Source: Phlebiopsis flavidoalba (taxonomy: Eukaryota > Basidiomycota > Agaricomycetes > Polyporales > Phanerochaetaceae). Taken from it: 64,000 nt of DNA. The notes below the pieces were generated by a model. The model was not told the origin of the DNA and made no database searches. It saw nothing but the letters and a program-made list of their open reading frames with translations. Where the stretch lies: positions 186,001-250,000 of the forward strand of contig JAOCPU010000032.1 in assembly GCA_035772785.1 (NCBI GenBank). Reading direction: 5' to 3'. The position numbers and the translations under genes were made by a program. Of this stretch, positions 13,698 through 23,492 are shown in pieces; position 1 is the stretch's first letter; the number at the start of each line of letters is the position of its first letter.

Positions 13698-14880
13698 CTA
13701 CTTCACTCTAGGGAGTGTTAGCTGCGCAGTGTTTGGCGGCCAAGGTCCATCCCCACCATCCACTACACTCATCCAGTCCTGACGTGCTTCCGAAGCACAA
13801 TACGTCTTCTTCTTCTTCGACAAGTATAGCCGCGTCCCGTTCTTCGTCTGGGCGCACGACCGCGCGATGCTTTCGAGTCCGTTCATCATGAAGCCGTGCA
13901 CGGATATCCCCGTATCGCACCACCGTCGTCGTCGTTGACGTGCACCTGGACCGAGACGTGTCGCAGGTTGGGGAGGCTAATGCACAGACGACCGCGGGCC
14001 CTGGTCGCCTTTCTTCCGATTCCGGCGCGAATTGGGCATCGGCGCCCTCGAAAGCGGGGTCTTTGGACTCAGCGCCGTCGCAGTCAGGCACGCGGGGCCT
14101 TGAGCAGAAAGCGCAGAAACTTGGGAAAGCTCGTGTTGTAGCTCTGGATGCCGCTCAGTTTGAGCGTCGAGATCGAGGGTTGTGATTTTGTTCGGCAATT
14201 ACTCTTCCCAAGACCGTGTCGCGCATGTTGAAACAATCCATGAGGTGTAGGCGCTCCAGTGAAGGAAAAAGATTTCGATGTGACTTTGTGTCGACGACGT
14301 ATTCCGGACTGGAAGGAAAGGGGAGTCGGAAAGCGCGTTATGAAGGGGAGGGAGAGGTCGGTCAAAAACTGGGAAGCGTATGTGTCGTCCCAGAGATTGT
14401 CGAAGGTGTCGGGGCTTTGTGGACGACGAGGGTGTTCAAAGTCGGGAGCCGCGCGTTTGAGGATATATTGAACGCTTCCTTGAGTTGCGCTCTGCGTTCT
14501 CCTCGCGTCGTATTCGGTCCCCATAGGGGAACGTTGACGGTGAGGAAAATGTGGCGGATGTTGGGCGCGGGCATCCCAACGCGCAAGGAGGCTCGAGAAT
14601 GCAAGGAGGCTTTCTTGGCTACTCAGCTCGACCGAAGTAAAACGTAACGGGTAGAAACGATTAGCCGCGTAAGGCGAGAGGCGAGAGATAGCGAACGACT
14701 AGTTTGTCCGCCATCCGTACAAGCGAAGGCGAAGATTTTCGCCCCAGACCTCGATGGGGACAGCGCTCCATGCAGATTCTAGACGAGTTTGAGCGGATAC
14801 GGCGAATGGACTTCGAGAAGCAGCGCGATGTTTTATGTCTTCGCTCATAACAGGCTAGGACACTTGGCATCCCGTGGGCG
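13698..14880 (-). pseudogene. F-box/leucine-rich-repeat-like protein, broken
   Basis: Neighbouring minus-strand frames give segments in the style of basidiomycete F-box/LRR proteins: MADKLVVRYLSPLALR near 14690, APNIRHIFLTVNVPL near 14560, LPTLNTLVVHKAP near 14430, then FLTDLSLPFITRFPTPLSF, ISTLKLSGIQSYNTSF near 14120 and LPNLRHVSVQVHVNDDD near 13950. The Leu spacing fits LRR-type beta strands. I do not see a clear F-box at the start, and the frame changes several times. Such proteins are substrate receptors of SCF ubiquitin ligases, but most basidiomycete members have no assigned role. Assignment rests on style, not on a catalytic motif. Confidence 0.4.
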
Positions 14881-14899
14881 GGTTCGCTCCGTACTCGAG

Positions 14900-16430
14900 T
14901 CCGTGCAAGGCGGTTGCTGGTGTGATGCGATCGGGGGGGGTTCGTTCCCGCCTAGCCAGGTACGTAGGTGGTCATGATGCGTGTTACGCAGAGCGCGCCA
15001 CGTCGAGAGCCCATACATGCCCCGACGCTGTTGTAATTTAGGACAGCTATGCATGATCGCCTGATGCACATGTCGATTGCGCTCCAGTTGTGTTCAATGA
15101 CGCTGACCAATTCAATCATTAGACTGTGCTTTCTTGTATGACGCATCTCTTTGACTGCAACTCACTCTATAGCAATTGAGTCAGGACGGCCTGATCCGTG
15201 CCGTTCGCGCAGAGGTTTGAGCCATGCGTAGAGCCCATGGGTGGCTTTGGATGTGCCGTCAAGTGGGCAGCATGAGGTGCGAGTCTTGAAAGGCATACTT
15301 ACAGGAATTATAGCTTAAGCATGCAGAACCAAATTGAAAGCGAAAAGGGTGTTAGTATACTCATGACATATGTCATAGTTTCGGATGTCGCCGTCCGCCA
15401 AGCCAGAGGGCCAGCACATCATGGCACTGTTACATAGATGACACAATTTGACATTTAGTGTCGCAGTTTGTGCTAAAGATAGCTATTCGCTCACCTCATG
15501 ACTCTGCGTAATACGCTTGAACACGGGTAACCGATGGGCACAACGCGACATTGCCCGGTGCTGTCGCTCGTTAGGAGGCGGCCTGGTATCGTCTGGAGCT
15601 CAGCATGACTGTACGTTCGAGGAAATCTTTTGCGCATATTGAAGAATGTACCCACGGACTCTTAGGGACCCTGTTGACGGGAGATGGTCGCCCAGAGATC
15701 TAGTTACTGCACGAAGCAAGAACTGGACGTCTCAAGAGCAAATCGGCAAATGCCGGGAATAAGCAACCCTGTAACAAAGATTGATGACATAATACCATCT
15801 ACTTACTCGTCAACAAACCCAGCGGGCCGAGCTACCCTGCAGCGCGGTCGAATTTCGTTTGTTGAACGTTGAAGGCCCTTGATTGCATGAACAGGCAACA
15901 ATACCTGAGGTCACTGGGGGAGATAAAACCAGCATAATACCAATAATATTCACGGTGGATCAGAATTCGGGAAAGTGTTTGTAGCAAGTTATTGAGGAGC
16001 GCGATGAAGGCGAGCTGGATCGAAATAAACCAAAGACCTGATAACTATCCGTTGACTTCCGATGTTAGAAATTTCAACTGAGTGGGCAAGTAGTTGTATC
16101 GATTTGAGTGGCATCGAGAAAGCAGCGTGTATACAGATACAACACAAAACTATCCAGTGCCCGCTTCGGAACGACACCCGACTCGCATGCACCATGGAAG
16201 TGACTAGAACTTCACCACTTTCGTCTAGAGCTGAACTTTAGACGCAATTTGTAGATAAAGAGGAGAACATACCAGTATAATCCCGCCTTGTTGGGAATTT
16301 AGGTCCACATAGTCCCGTTTCCAGTCGCCATACTGGACGTAATGCCAAGATCACCACCTGGGTCACGAAGCGAACCATCTTAGCAAGACAAGTCCCAACC
16401 GCGAGAACACACCAACTTACCAGAGAACTG
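14900..16430. other. Intergenic stretch, no supported gene
   Basis: Only short frames are present. A minus-strand frame at 15989-16195 has a hydrophobic run (IVLCCICIHAAFS) that might be a remnant of a membrane-protein exon, but nothing around it forms a gene model. A guanine run of 8 lies near 14935. Confidence 0.35.
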
Positions 16431-16431
16431 T

Positions 16432-16942
16432 TCAGAGAAGGTTGTCAGTGTCAAGGACGTAGTTCTCAGGCTGATTATAACTCACATAACCGACACTTGA
16501 TTCGCCGTCCAGGAAATTGATCTGCAGGTTCCCGCCCCTCCCCATATCTTGCGTGTTGTTTGCGATGTAGTCAGTCTTTCCGTCCTTGCTGGTAGTCATG
16601 AAACCAGTACTGGCTCCGCCCCATGTGTCATCTGAGGCAAACACACATTGGTCAATGAATTGAAGGTTATTCCTGGAGGATGAACTCACTGTTGCAGTTA
16701 CCCTCATAGTGTTTGGTTTCGAAGAGAACGGTTTTGGCGATGATGTAGTTGTAGGAGAAAGTGACCGTCACGTATTCAACGGAAAGGTTGATGATGGGAG
16801 GAGGGTTAAGGGCAGCGATGAGACGTTCTTTGACGATGTCGACTGATTCGCTTGGTTCCTTGCCGTCTTTCTTCAGCTCGGCGAGGATAGCTTGGAGCTT
16901 CTCCTCGACGACATCTGGCTTTAGGACCCACTCGGTGGACAT
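16432..16942 (-). CDS. Small uncharacterised two-exon protein, intact
   Basis: The ATG at 16942 opens MSTEWVLKPDVVEEKLQAIL, a charged helical segment with EELKKDGKEPSES-like character. Then come NLSVEYVTVTFSYNYIIAK and KHYEGNCN. A clean intron of about 56 bases (GTGAGT...CCTCAG, about 16629-16684) joins to DTWGGASTGFMTTSKDG, TDYIANNTQDMGRGGNLQIN, SVGYVSYNQPENYVL and a stop at 16432. The product is about 150 residues, with no signal peptide and no membrane segment. The second half is rich in Gly, Asn, Asp and aromatic residues, like a beta-rich fold. I do not recognise the family. It is the only multi-exon gene here that reads through without any frame break, so it deserves trust as a real gene. 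Confidence 0.75.
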
Positions 16943-18032
16943 TTCGATTATTGGAAGAGAACTGAGGTGAGGGACTTGAGAGTGAGCAGTGAGTTACGAG
17001 AGCTTGTAGAGAGCTGAGGTCGACGACCATGAGCAATCTTGTCAACCTTTATAGCTCAAGAATCTTCTCGCGTAATGTATCTCGTCGCGTTAGATATGTA
17101 CGTATGTTTCTTCTACTGGAGGAAGATAATCTCGGTAGAATGTCAGCTTGCTTGGCGCACGACAGTGGTCCATTCATGCGGATGCACTGAGGAGCCACGT
17201 CTAGCAAGGACGCCCATCCAAAGGCAAAAACCATGTACGATGAAGTCACTGAGGTTAGAATGCTACTTGTCGCATCTCGCATTATGCGCGGATCTTGCAG
17301 TGTCCGGACTGAGATCTATGCGTAGAGAACCGAGTGCGTCAACGCATTCCCCATAAATAGCCGCCCGATGAATGAGGAGTGGTGACAGCAGCGCGCATCA
17401 CCCGCCTTGAACGACTTACTGTCGAAGTTCAGGATGCATGCTTAGCCCACTCCCATCTCAGGCCAATTCTCAGGCCAATTTTCTTCCATCAAATATCGAA
17501 TAATCCTAGAGTTGTGTGTTTTTTTCCGTCCGGCTCGAAGTATGGCCCGGTGTGATGCCTGTTCAGAGTGAATAGCCTCGAGCCCATGCTCCCTTAGATC
17601 AAAGATAGACTCACTCTCACTGCGCTTTCCGGTCATATCACGAGGCGTAGAGCCCCGTTATTGAGTTGAATGTGTGCTTAACCCACTCACCTCGTTTGCG
17701 ACTCCCAGCAACGGACCACTACCATTCATCGGAGGCGGCCTGACTCCGTAAAGATGGAATGCAAATACTCGCTTCTCGACGGATAAAAGGTGAAAGGGAC
17801 TCCTCCCCGTAAAACTGTTTCATTGAAAATCCGATCGAGCAATGGGATGAACTGGTGCTCGCGCGCCAGGTAAAATACGAGCGAATGTACTCAGGCTGGT
17901 TGAGCTCATCGCGGCTAGCCTCTAGCCGTGGTCTGTATCATTAACACCGTATTATCGAGGCTGGGTTTTGTTCATGATACGCTTAAAATTAAAGTTAACT
18001 CAGGCACGATTAGCACATATACTTAACAACTG
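16943..18032. other. Intergenic stretch left of the foldback element
   Basis: No gene supported. A short direct repeat (ctcaggccaatt, twice) lies at about 17458-17481. The remainder holds only short frames without family motifs. Confidence 0.35.
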
Positions 18033-18083
18033 CTAGGTCTCGGAATTCCCACAGCCGCTTTCCCAACTCCGCTGTGCCGAGGC
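18033..18083 (-). repeat. Dispersed repeat, partial copy
   Basis: About 50 bases matching 2863-2914 in reverse orientation (shared words cggaattccc, cagccgctttcc, ctccgctgtgccgaggc). The homology stops just before the foldback element. The remaining part of the repeat is seen on the far side, near 19.8 kb. Confidence 0.7.
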
Positions 18084-18174
18084 TGGATCCTCCCGTTCCG
18101 TATGGAGCGGCTGGGCGGGCTGGACAGGTTTTCTTGTCGACCCCTCGTCTAAGCGCTTATTTTTCACCATGAGA

Positions 18175-19433
18175 CACTGCGGAGAAAATTAACATAAATC
18201 CGCCCGCTCAAGGCTTCTATCGTGTAATCTAGATGCACGCTAGACGCTGAAACAATGTGTGGCCTCCCATGTCTCTCCGTCACGATAAATTGCAGAATAT
18301 ATCATGCAAGAAAATATAAAATAAACCTGGACAATAAATTTAAAATAATAAATTCGAAAGAATCTGTCCTGTATATTTTAACTTGACCTATGGGGATCAT
18401 CCTGTCAGAGGACATTAGAAAGATATTTGGACCGCTTATCATTGAGGACAAATCGCAGAGATATGTTCTGTAGATAAATCTACTAGCATGTAGATACTGT
18501 GGAAAAATAGCCAGCAGTGATGTGGTGGGATTTGATTCATGCTGAATAAATGATCCTCCACCATTCTCTCGACTATTCACTGTGTAACTCATTGTGGATT
18601 TTTATTGGAAGATTTATTGAATAAATCCACAGGACATATTTTCATATATGCGTTCTGGTCCGAGATTCTATTATGCTACTTATAGATAGTGTACGAGCTC
18701 ATTACATATTATTGATGCTACCTGTGGATTTTGCCTAGTAAGATGGTTTTTCAAAGAACATAGTGCAGATCTTTAACGAGAGTTTAGAATATTAAGTATC
18801 TGCACCATCAAGATGTATCTGTCAGATGATGTTCTAAATTAGGCTATATCCAGCAGATACATCTTGATGGCAGATTTATTCTAAATTAATATGCGCTATA
18901 TTTTTCAAAATATCTCGGACCAAATCCACTGCAGCATTTATGAATGCATGAGCTAGAGAAAGTACTAAAATACTCTTCACACCACAGTTAAAATATATCC
19001 TGTGGATCAATTTTATAAATCTCTCCACAAAATCCACAATGATTACAGAGCAAATAGTTCGGAGAATGGTGAGAATTATTCATTCAGCATGCATCAAATA
19101 TCCATCATATAACCTACTGGCCATTTTTTTTCATAGTATCTACTTGCCAGCAGACTTATTCAGGATATTTCTCTGCATTTGTCCCCCAAATAAGCGGTCA
19201 GATATCTTTATAATGTCTCTAACAGAATCATTTTATTGGTCAATGAAAGGACACAGAGCAGATTCTTTTGAATTTATTGATGTAATTTATTGTTCGGGTT
19301 TATTTCATATTTTTTCACCATATATTCTGCAATTTATCGTGACGAGACATGGGAGACGCATTGTTTCCATCGCAGCGTCTAGCGTGCATCTAGCATGAAT
19401 CCGGCGGATTCATCGGGTAATTTCCCCGCAGTG
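18175..19433. mobile_element. AT-rich foldback element (long imperfect palindrome, MITE-like)
   Basis: The left half is mirrored by the right half around about 18,820-18,840. Outer matches are cactgcgg (18175) against ccgcagtg (19433), then gatgcacgctagacgctg against its complement at about 19370-19400, and cgataaattgcagaatat against its complement at 19325-19345. The minus frame 18302-18592 and the plus frame 19039-19398 encode related peptides (RTDSFEFI and RADSFEFI; SLLAIF and NLLAIF), a by-product of the palindrome. Near the middle, caagatgtatctg faces cagatacatcttg. No transposase is encoded. The flanks are GAGA on the left and AGAG on the right, so the target-site duplication is unresolved. 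Low GC contrasts with the surroundings. Confidence 0.82.
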
Positions 19434-19770
19434 AGAGAGCCGTGCCATGGGTCGCAAGAGCACTCGCTAAGCATACGGTTTTCTCATTATTTGTACTTCG
19501 AATATATTATTTCAGTCTTTTGTATAGTTGGTCTCAGATTCTAGAGCGCGTGAATGTGATTAACTTGGGTTGTTTTGCCATCTGAAAGCTGCTTGACAGC
19601 TGTACCTATGCTGCTGTAGCAGCACAATGATAGAGACCAGAGTCCAAAATTTTTTGTGATATCATATATTTTAGACATCACTTTGAGCAACTTTCTTATT
19701 TGATAGCGAATGGGTCTCGACGACTTTTTTTCAGAAACCTCGGGGGTCGACAAGAATGTGTCCAGTCCAC

Positions 19771-19925
19771 CCAGCCGTCACGTAAGTGCTCCGTTTCGAC
19801 GAGCGCCCCAAACTCCGCTGATAAGATCAAATCTCACATAAGCTTCCATATACAGAAGGGTAGTTCTCATCCCTCTCTCGAAGTCCCGCGCAGCGAGGAG
19901 AAACGACACTTACAGTGACGGCTGG
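19771..19925. mobile_element. Small element with terminal inverted repeats (dispersed repeat family)
   Basis: The left end reads ccagccgtcacgtaagtg and the right end is its near-complement (cacttacagtgacggctgg, 19907-19925). The inner parts continue to match for about 30 bases. Length is about 155 bases, with no coding capacity. The right part (19824-19937) is the inverted copy of 2754-2862. This is the pattern of a small non-autonomous DNA transposon. No clear target duplication was identified. Confidence 0.6.
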
Positions 19926-20107
19926 TGTACGAGCCTAAACAACTGCCAGAACTTGAAGACCTCTTCAACCCTCTTCAACCTAGACTTGATTCCCTCTGAT
20001 TACTCGCTCGACGACATCGTTCGTTCTGCCTCGGACCTGTCGGACATGCATATAAGAAGCTCCCTCAGTTGCTGTTTCTCATTCTTTCACAAATATCTTC
20101 TTCAATA

Positions 20108-21264
20108 TGATCATTTCTCGCCGCACGCACGCACCGGCTTCGAAGGCTTCTACTCCCAGCACCCAGCTCGACGAGGGAGGAACGCTAAAGCGATCATCTT
20201 CTGCTGGTCAAGAATGCACCACAGGCGCCGCAATCTTGTTCATGTCTCATACACACCCCTTTTATCGAGCTCCAGTCTAGAAACCCTTCAAATACGCAAA
20301 TCTTTTTCACCCGATGCACTGTCGGTTTCATTTCCCAAGTCTCCCGAGACTGCCGGCGAAACCACCAAGCGTTCAATATATGCGTTCCTCACGTTGGGAC
20401 CATGCAGGTGGATGGCGAGTCGGTACAATGCAATCTCAAGCTGGATGAACATGCTCTTGAGCTGGACCTCGAGATCACCGATCCCGCTTTCTGGTCTGAA
20501 GACACCCTGCTGGCGGGACCTATGGGCATCCTCATCCTACTCTCGTCGTTCACTCCCTGTGAACTGGCATGTCTTCTGTACCTCTAGCAAGGCAGCGCTC
20601 CGTTTCTCTCATGCCGGAGAAACCGTATCAGGCACTGGCAAATCCACGTCGAAAAGAACTGGGGGACATCATTCCCTGCGGGCTGGATCTGGAGCCAGTC
20701 GTTTTGCCCTTTCCGAACCCACCAAGACCCCTCTGTCTTGCTGGCGGGGCCGCCTTGCCTGGGATTGAAGCATATCTCGTGGGGTACCGCTCGCCCTCCC
20801 TCCACTGGGACTTTCGACCGCCTTTTTGCTGTGGGTACCAGGTGGTTTCTCCCCGTTCATGACCGCATACCATGACAGCAAAGCTGGGACATTCCATCTT
20901 ACGGTTCAGACTTTCCCGACGCAGCTCGTGGTCAAGGTCGAAGCTCCAAGAGACTCTTCATGGGCCTTTCTGCTCCGTTTGTCTGACGGACATCGCCCCA
21001 TGTTCGCCTTCGAAAGCTTCGTTGGGAAGAGTGGGTCGAGGCTTGGACCAGGTCATACCCGTGGCAAGATTGGACTCTTATTCGAAGAGGGCTCATGTGG
21101 GAGGACGACCAGAGACGGAGTGCCCTGCTCTGCGCTGGAGTTTTTGGCGGGGTGTTTCTCGCATCTTGTCGAAGGCGAGAGACGATGAGCTGCGTTTCAC
21201 ATGGGACTCCTTTATTGCAGGTAAGTCTATCTATGTACTGAATTTTTCCTCGGAATTTCTCACT
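20108..21264 (+). CDS. Unassigned coding-like region
   Basis: Several plus-strand frames here look protein-like and pass the signal from one to another, as in the broken genes nearby. They give a Ser/Thr-rich start from the ATG at 20108 (ISRRTHAPASKASTPS), then SVQYMRSSRWDHAGGW and DPAFWSEDTLLAGPMGILIL. Near 21040 comes RWEEWVEAWTRSYPWQDWTL, followed by a hydrophobic AGVFGGVFLA, which could be a membrane segment near a C-terminus. I do not recognise a family. A membrane-associated protein is possible. Exon borders could not be fixed. Confidence 0.3.
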
Positions 21265-21879
21265 AAATGACGGATCAAAGGGGCACGTTTTTCACGCTCA
21301 GGCACGAATCCCCGGGATATTCATTTCCTCATCAATCGTGTAGTCATAACAGAGCCCTACAAAGCCCCGCATATAGTGAATGTGTGTGTGCATTAAGTGA
21401 TGACGCTCGGGTCTCCGTCATTGTGTTCCATCGACTTAACTGGAATGGGTAGCCGTGTATTCTGCAACACACAGTCTGCTCAACCATCGCTTGCACAAAT
21501 TAGCATGTACACTCGGTTCACAATTCGCTCATGTGTAGCGTCCGCCGGCCAGTTTTGACGGCAGTTGTCGCCCAAAGAACGTTGAGCAGCTCGGAGCATG
21601 GGGTTTTTGTTTTCTCAAGTTAATTCCTAAATTTATGTTAGACAGTGCGACGATAAGTATAATGGAAGTCACTGCGAGGGCTGCTGATGCTCATGAATTC
21701 CGGGGGAAAGGGCGCATTTCCCGACCCCCGCCGGCGCGAGCGCGAGGAGCGCATATTTCTAAACCGGGATTATCCGCGTGCGTGATGTCACTTCTCGCAA
21801 GCGCCCGATCGCAGACTTAACTGTTCCCGCCATGTCGACTGTTGCCGTCATCCGCTTTCTGCTTTACCATCTCCCCACC

Positions 21880-23067
21880 ATGTCCACAGACGACACCGTA
21901 ATTCGTGAGGTAGAGTCTTTCAGGAAATTTTATTCCTCTAACGCACTTGGTCACTCATTCCCTCGCGTACTTGTGTAGGTTTACCAAGGACGTGTGGACG
22001 TTCTCCCGTCCCTTTGCTCGCTTCGGAATCATCCCTGTGGGCGGGCGTTCCACAGCTATCAAACTTTCCACAGGAGACGTTTGGGTCCTTGCTTCGACAT
22101 CGAACCACTTAATGAGGCTACAAAAAAGCAAAGATAGACGAACTTGGGACCTGTGAAATACATTGTCGGCGGAGACGCTGTTCATCACCTGTTTTCTCGG
22201 TAGGTTACACTGCTCTGCATCGTCCTCGCGAATGTGCTCAATAGTGATTCTAACAGGTGAATTCAAGAGGAACTATCCATCTGCAAAGCTCATTGCCCCA
22301 GAAGAAGCGATACAGAAGAAAGTGTGGAGAGCTGAAGGGCTTTACATTCGATGGGTGTAAGCGCGCCGCCGTTACATTGACAGATTTCGAGTGACTTACA
22401 TTCGTTTCTAGCATGGGGGAAAGACCCGGAAGGGAAGAAGGTATGGTTTTGAAGATGATGTAAATTCCTATTCAGTACTCCGTCAACTCGATTTGCTTAT
22501 TAGTATCCGCAGATCCAACATTGGCACGTATATTTTGATTAGTTGCCGGGCATGTGGATCTCAGCCAGCTTTAGCTTCTTCTCTGGTTTCAAAAACAAAG
22601 AAGTAGTGTTCTTCCACGGCGCCTCAAAGACTCTCATTGAGAGCGGACCTACTATTCAACCTTCCCCCGAAAGAGCAGGTGTGTGTTTTGTGTCTGATTC
22701 AAGCACAGACTCTAACGCTCTGTTGTCAGTATTCCAAGTCTTCTTCTTCTGGGAGCATTCCCTTCGTAGGTAGCCTTCTGAACCCCTGGAACACGCTCCA
22801 CAAGAAATTCGCTTGGTCGCTGGGCACCGATAAAGAGTAAATGATTCATTCTACCTCAGCTCCGTTATATTCACGCCGACGATAGGGCGATGCGACGCGA
22901 CGTCAGGACCGTGGCTGGATGGGATTTTACGAGGATTATCCCTTGTCATGGTGTAAGTCTCCCTGTTTTTGATAAGACCGATTCACTTATGAAATTTCTG
23001 CAAGGATGTTGTTGAGGACAAGGGGAAAGAAGCATTCATGGAGGCTTACAAGTACTACTTCGATTAA
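21880..23067 (+). CDS. DUF4336 domain protein
   Basis: The start at 21880 gives MSTDDTVIREV, then a GT...TGTGTAG intron. After it come TKDVWTFSRPFARFGIIPVG, GRSTAIKLSTGDVWVLAST, then after several small breaks DELGPVKYIVGGDAVHHLF, an intron, EFKRNYPSAKLI, an intron, FSGFKNKEVVF, a segment ending in ADLLFNLPPKEQ, an intron, SGSIPFVG and LNPWNTLHKKFAWSLGTDKE. The end is RTVAGWDFTRIIPCHGDVVE and EAYKYYFD, stop at 23067. This matches the DUF4336 layout, a metallo-beta-lactamase-like fold with unknown activity; the CHGDV motif and the GGDAVHH histidines are present. At least five introns. Extra bases lie in homopolymers near 22125 and 22145, which break the frame without touching the conserved residues. 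Confidence 0.85.
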
Positions 23068-23492
23068 TCGCTCGGAAGATTCGGAGCTTCTCATATATTG
23101 GATAATATTCACCGACCTTTCTGGATTTACACTTGGTCCTCCGTGTGTGACCATGAGCCTGCGTCCCCACTAATTATATAATCCTTCGTTTATTCTCGCC
23201 CAAGTGGACCGAAGGATATATGGACTCGCTCAGTGGTGCTTCTGACTGATGCGAATTGCATGCCATTCGAAGCGTTTTTGACCCGCTTCCTGCGACACGT
23301 GTAAACAACACGTAACCACTACTCTCAGGTGCCCTTTCCGCGCACTTGCTGCTTCGAGCGCCTTCTACAGCGCACCGACGGAGCATGGTGGCGGTGAGGT
23401 AACACCCTCTATATGCCAGCCGCAGTGCGTCAATCCCATCATCTGCGCTTCGTCCTACCCACTACTCACCTCTGTGGTAGAGATCACTCACC

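Noticed and set aside
15680..16200. DUF6533/DUF6534-like membrane exon
   Set aside because: Only one short hydrophobic run on the minus strand; no adjacent exon fits the family.
19953..20768. A 271-codon plus-strand frame
   Set aside because: No family likeness; the protein-like signal moves to other frames inside it, so the frame as a whole is not a gene. The region is kept only as unassigned.
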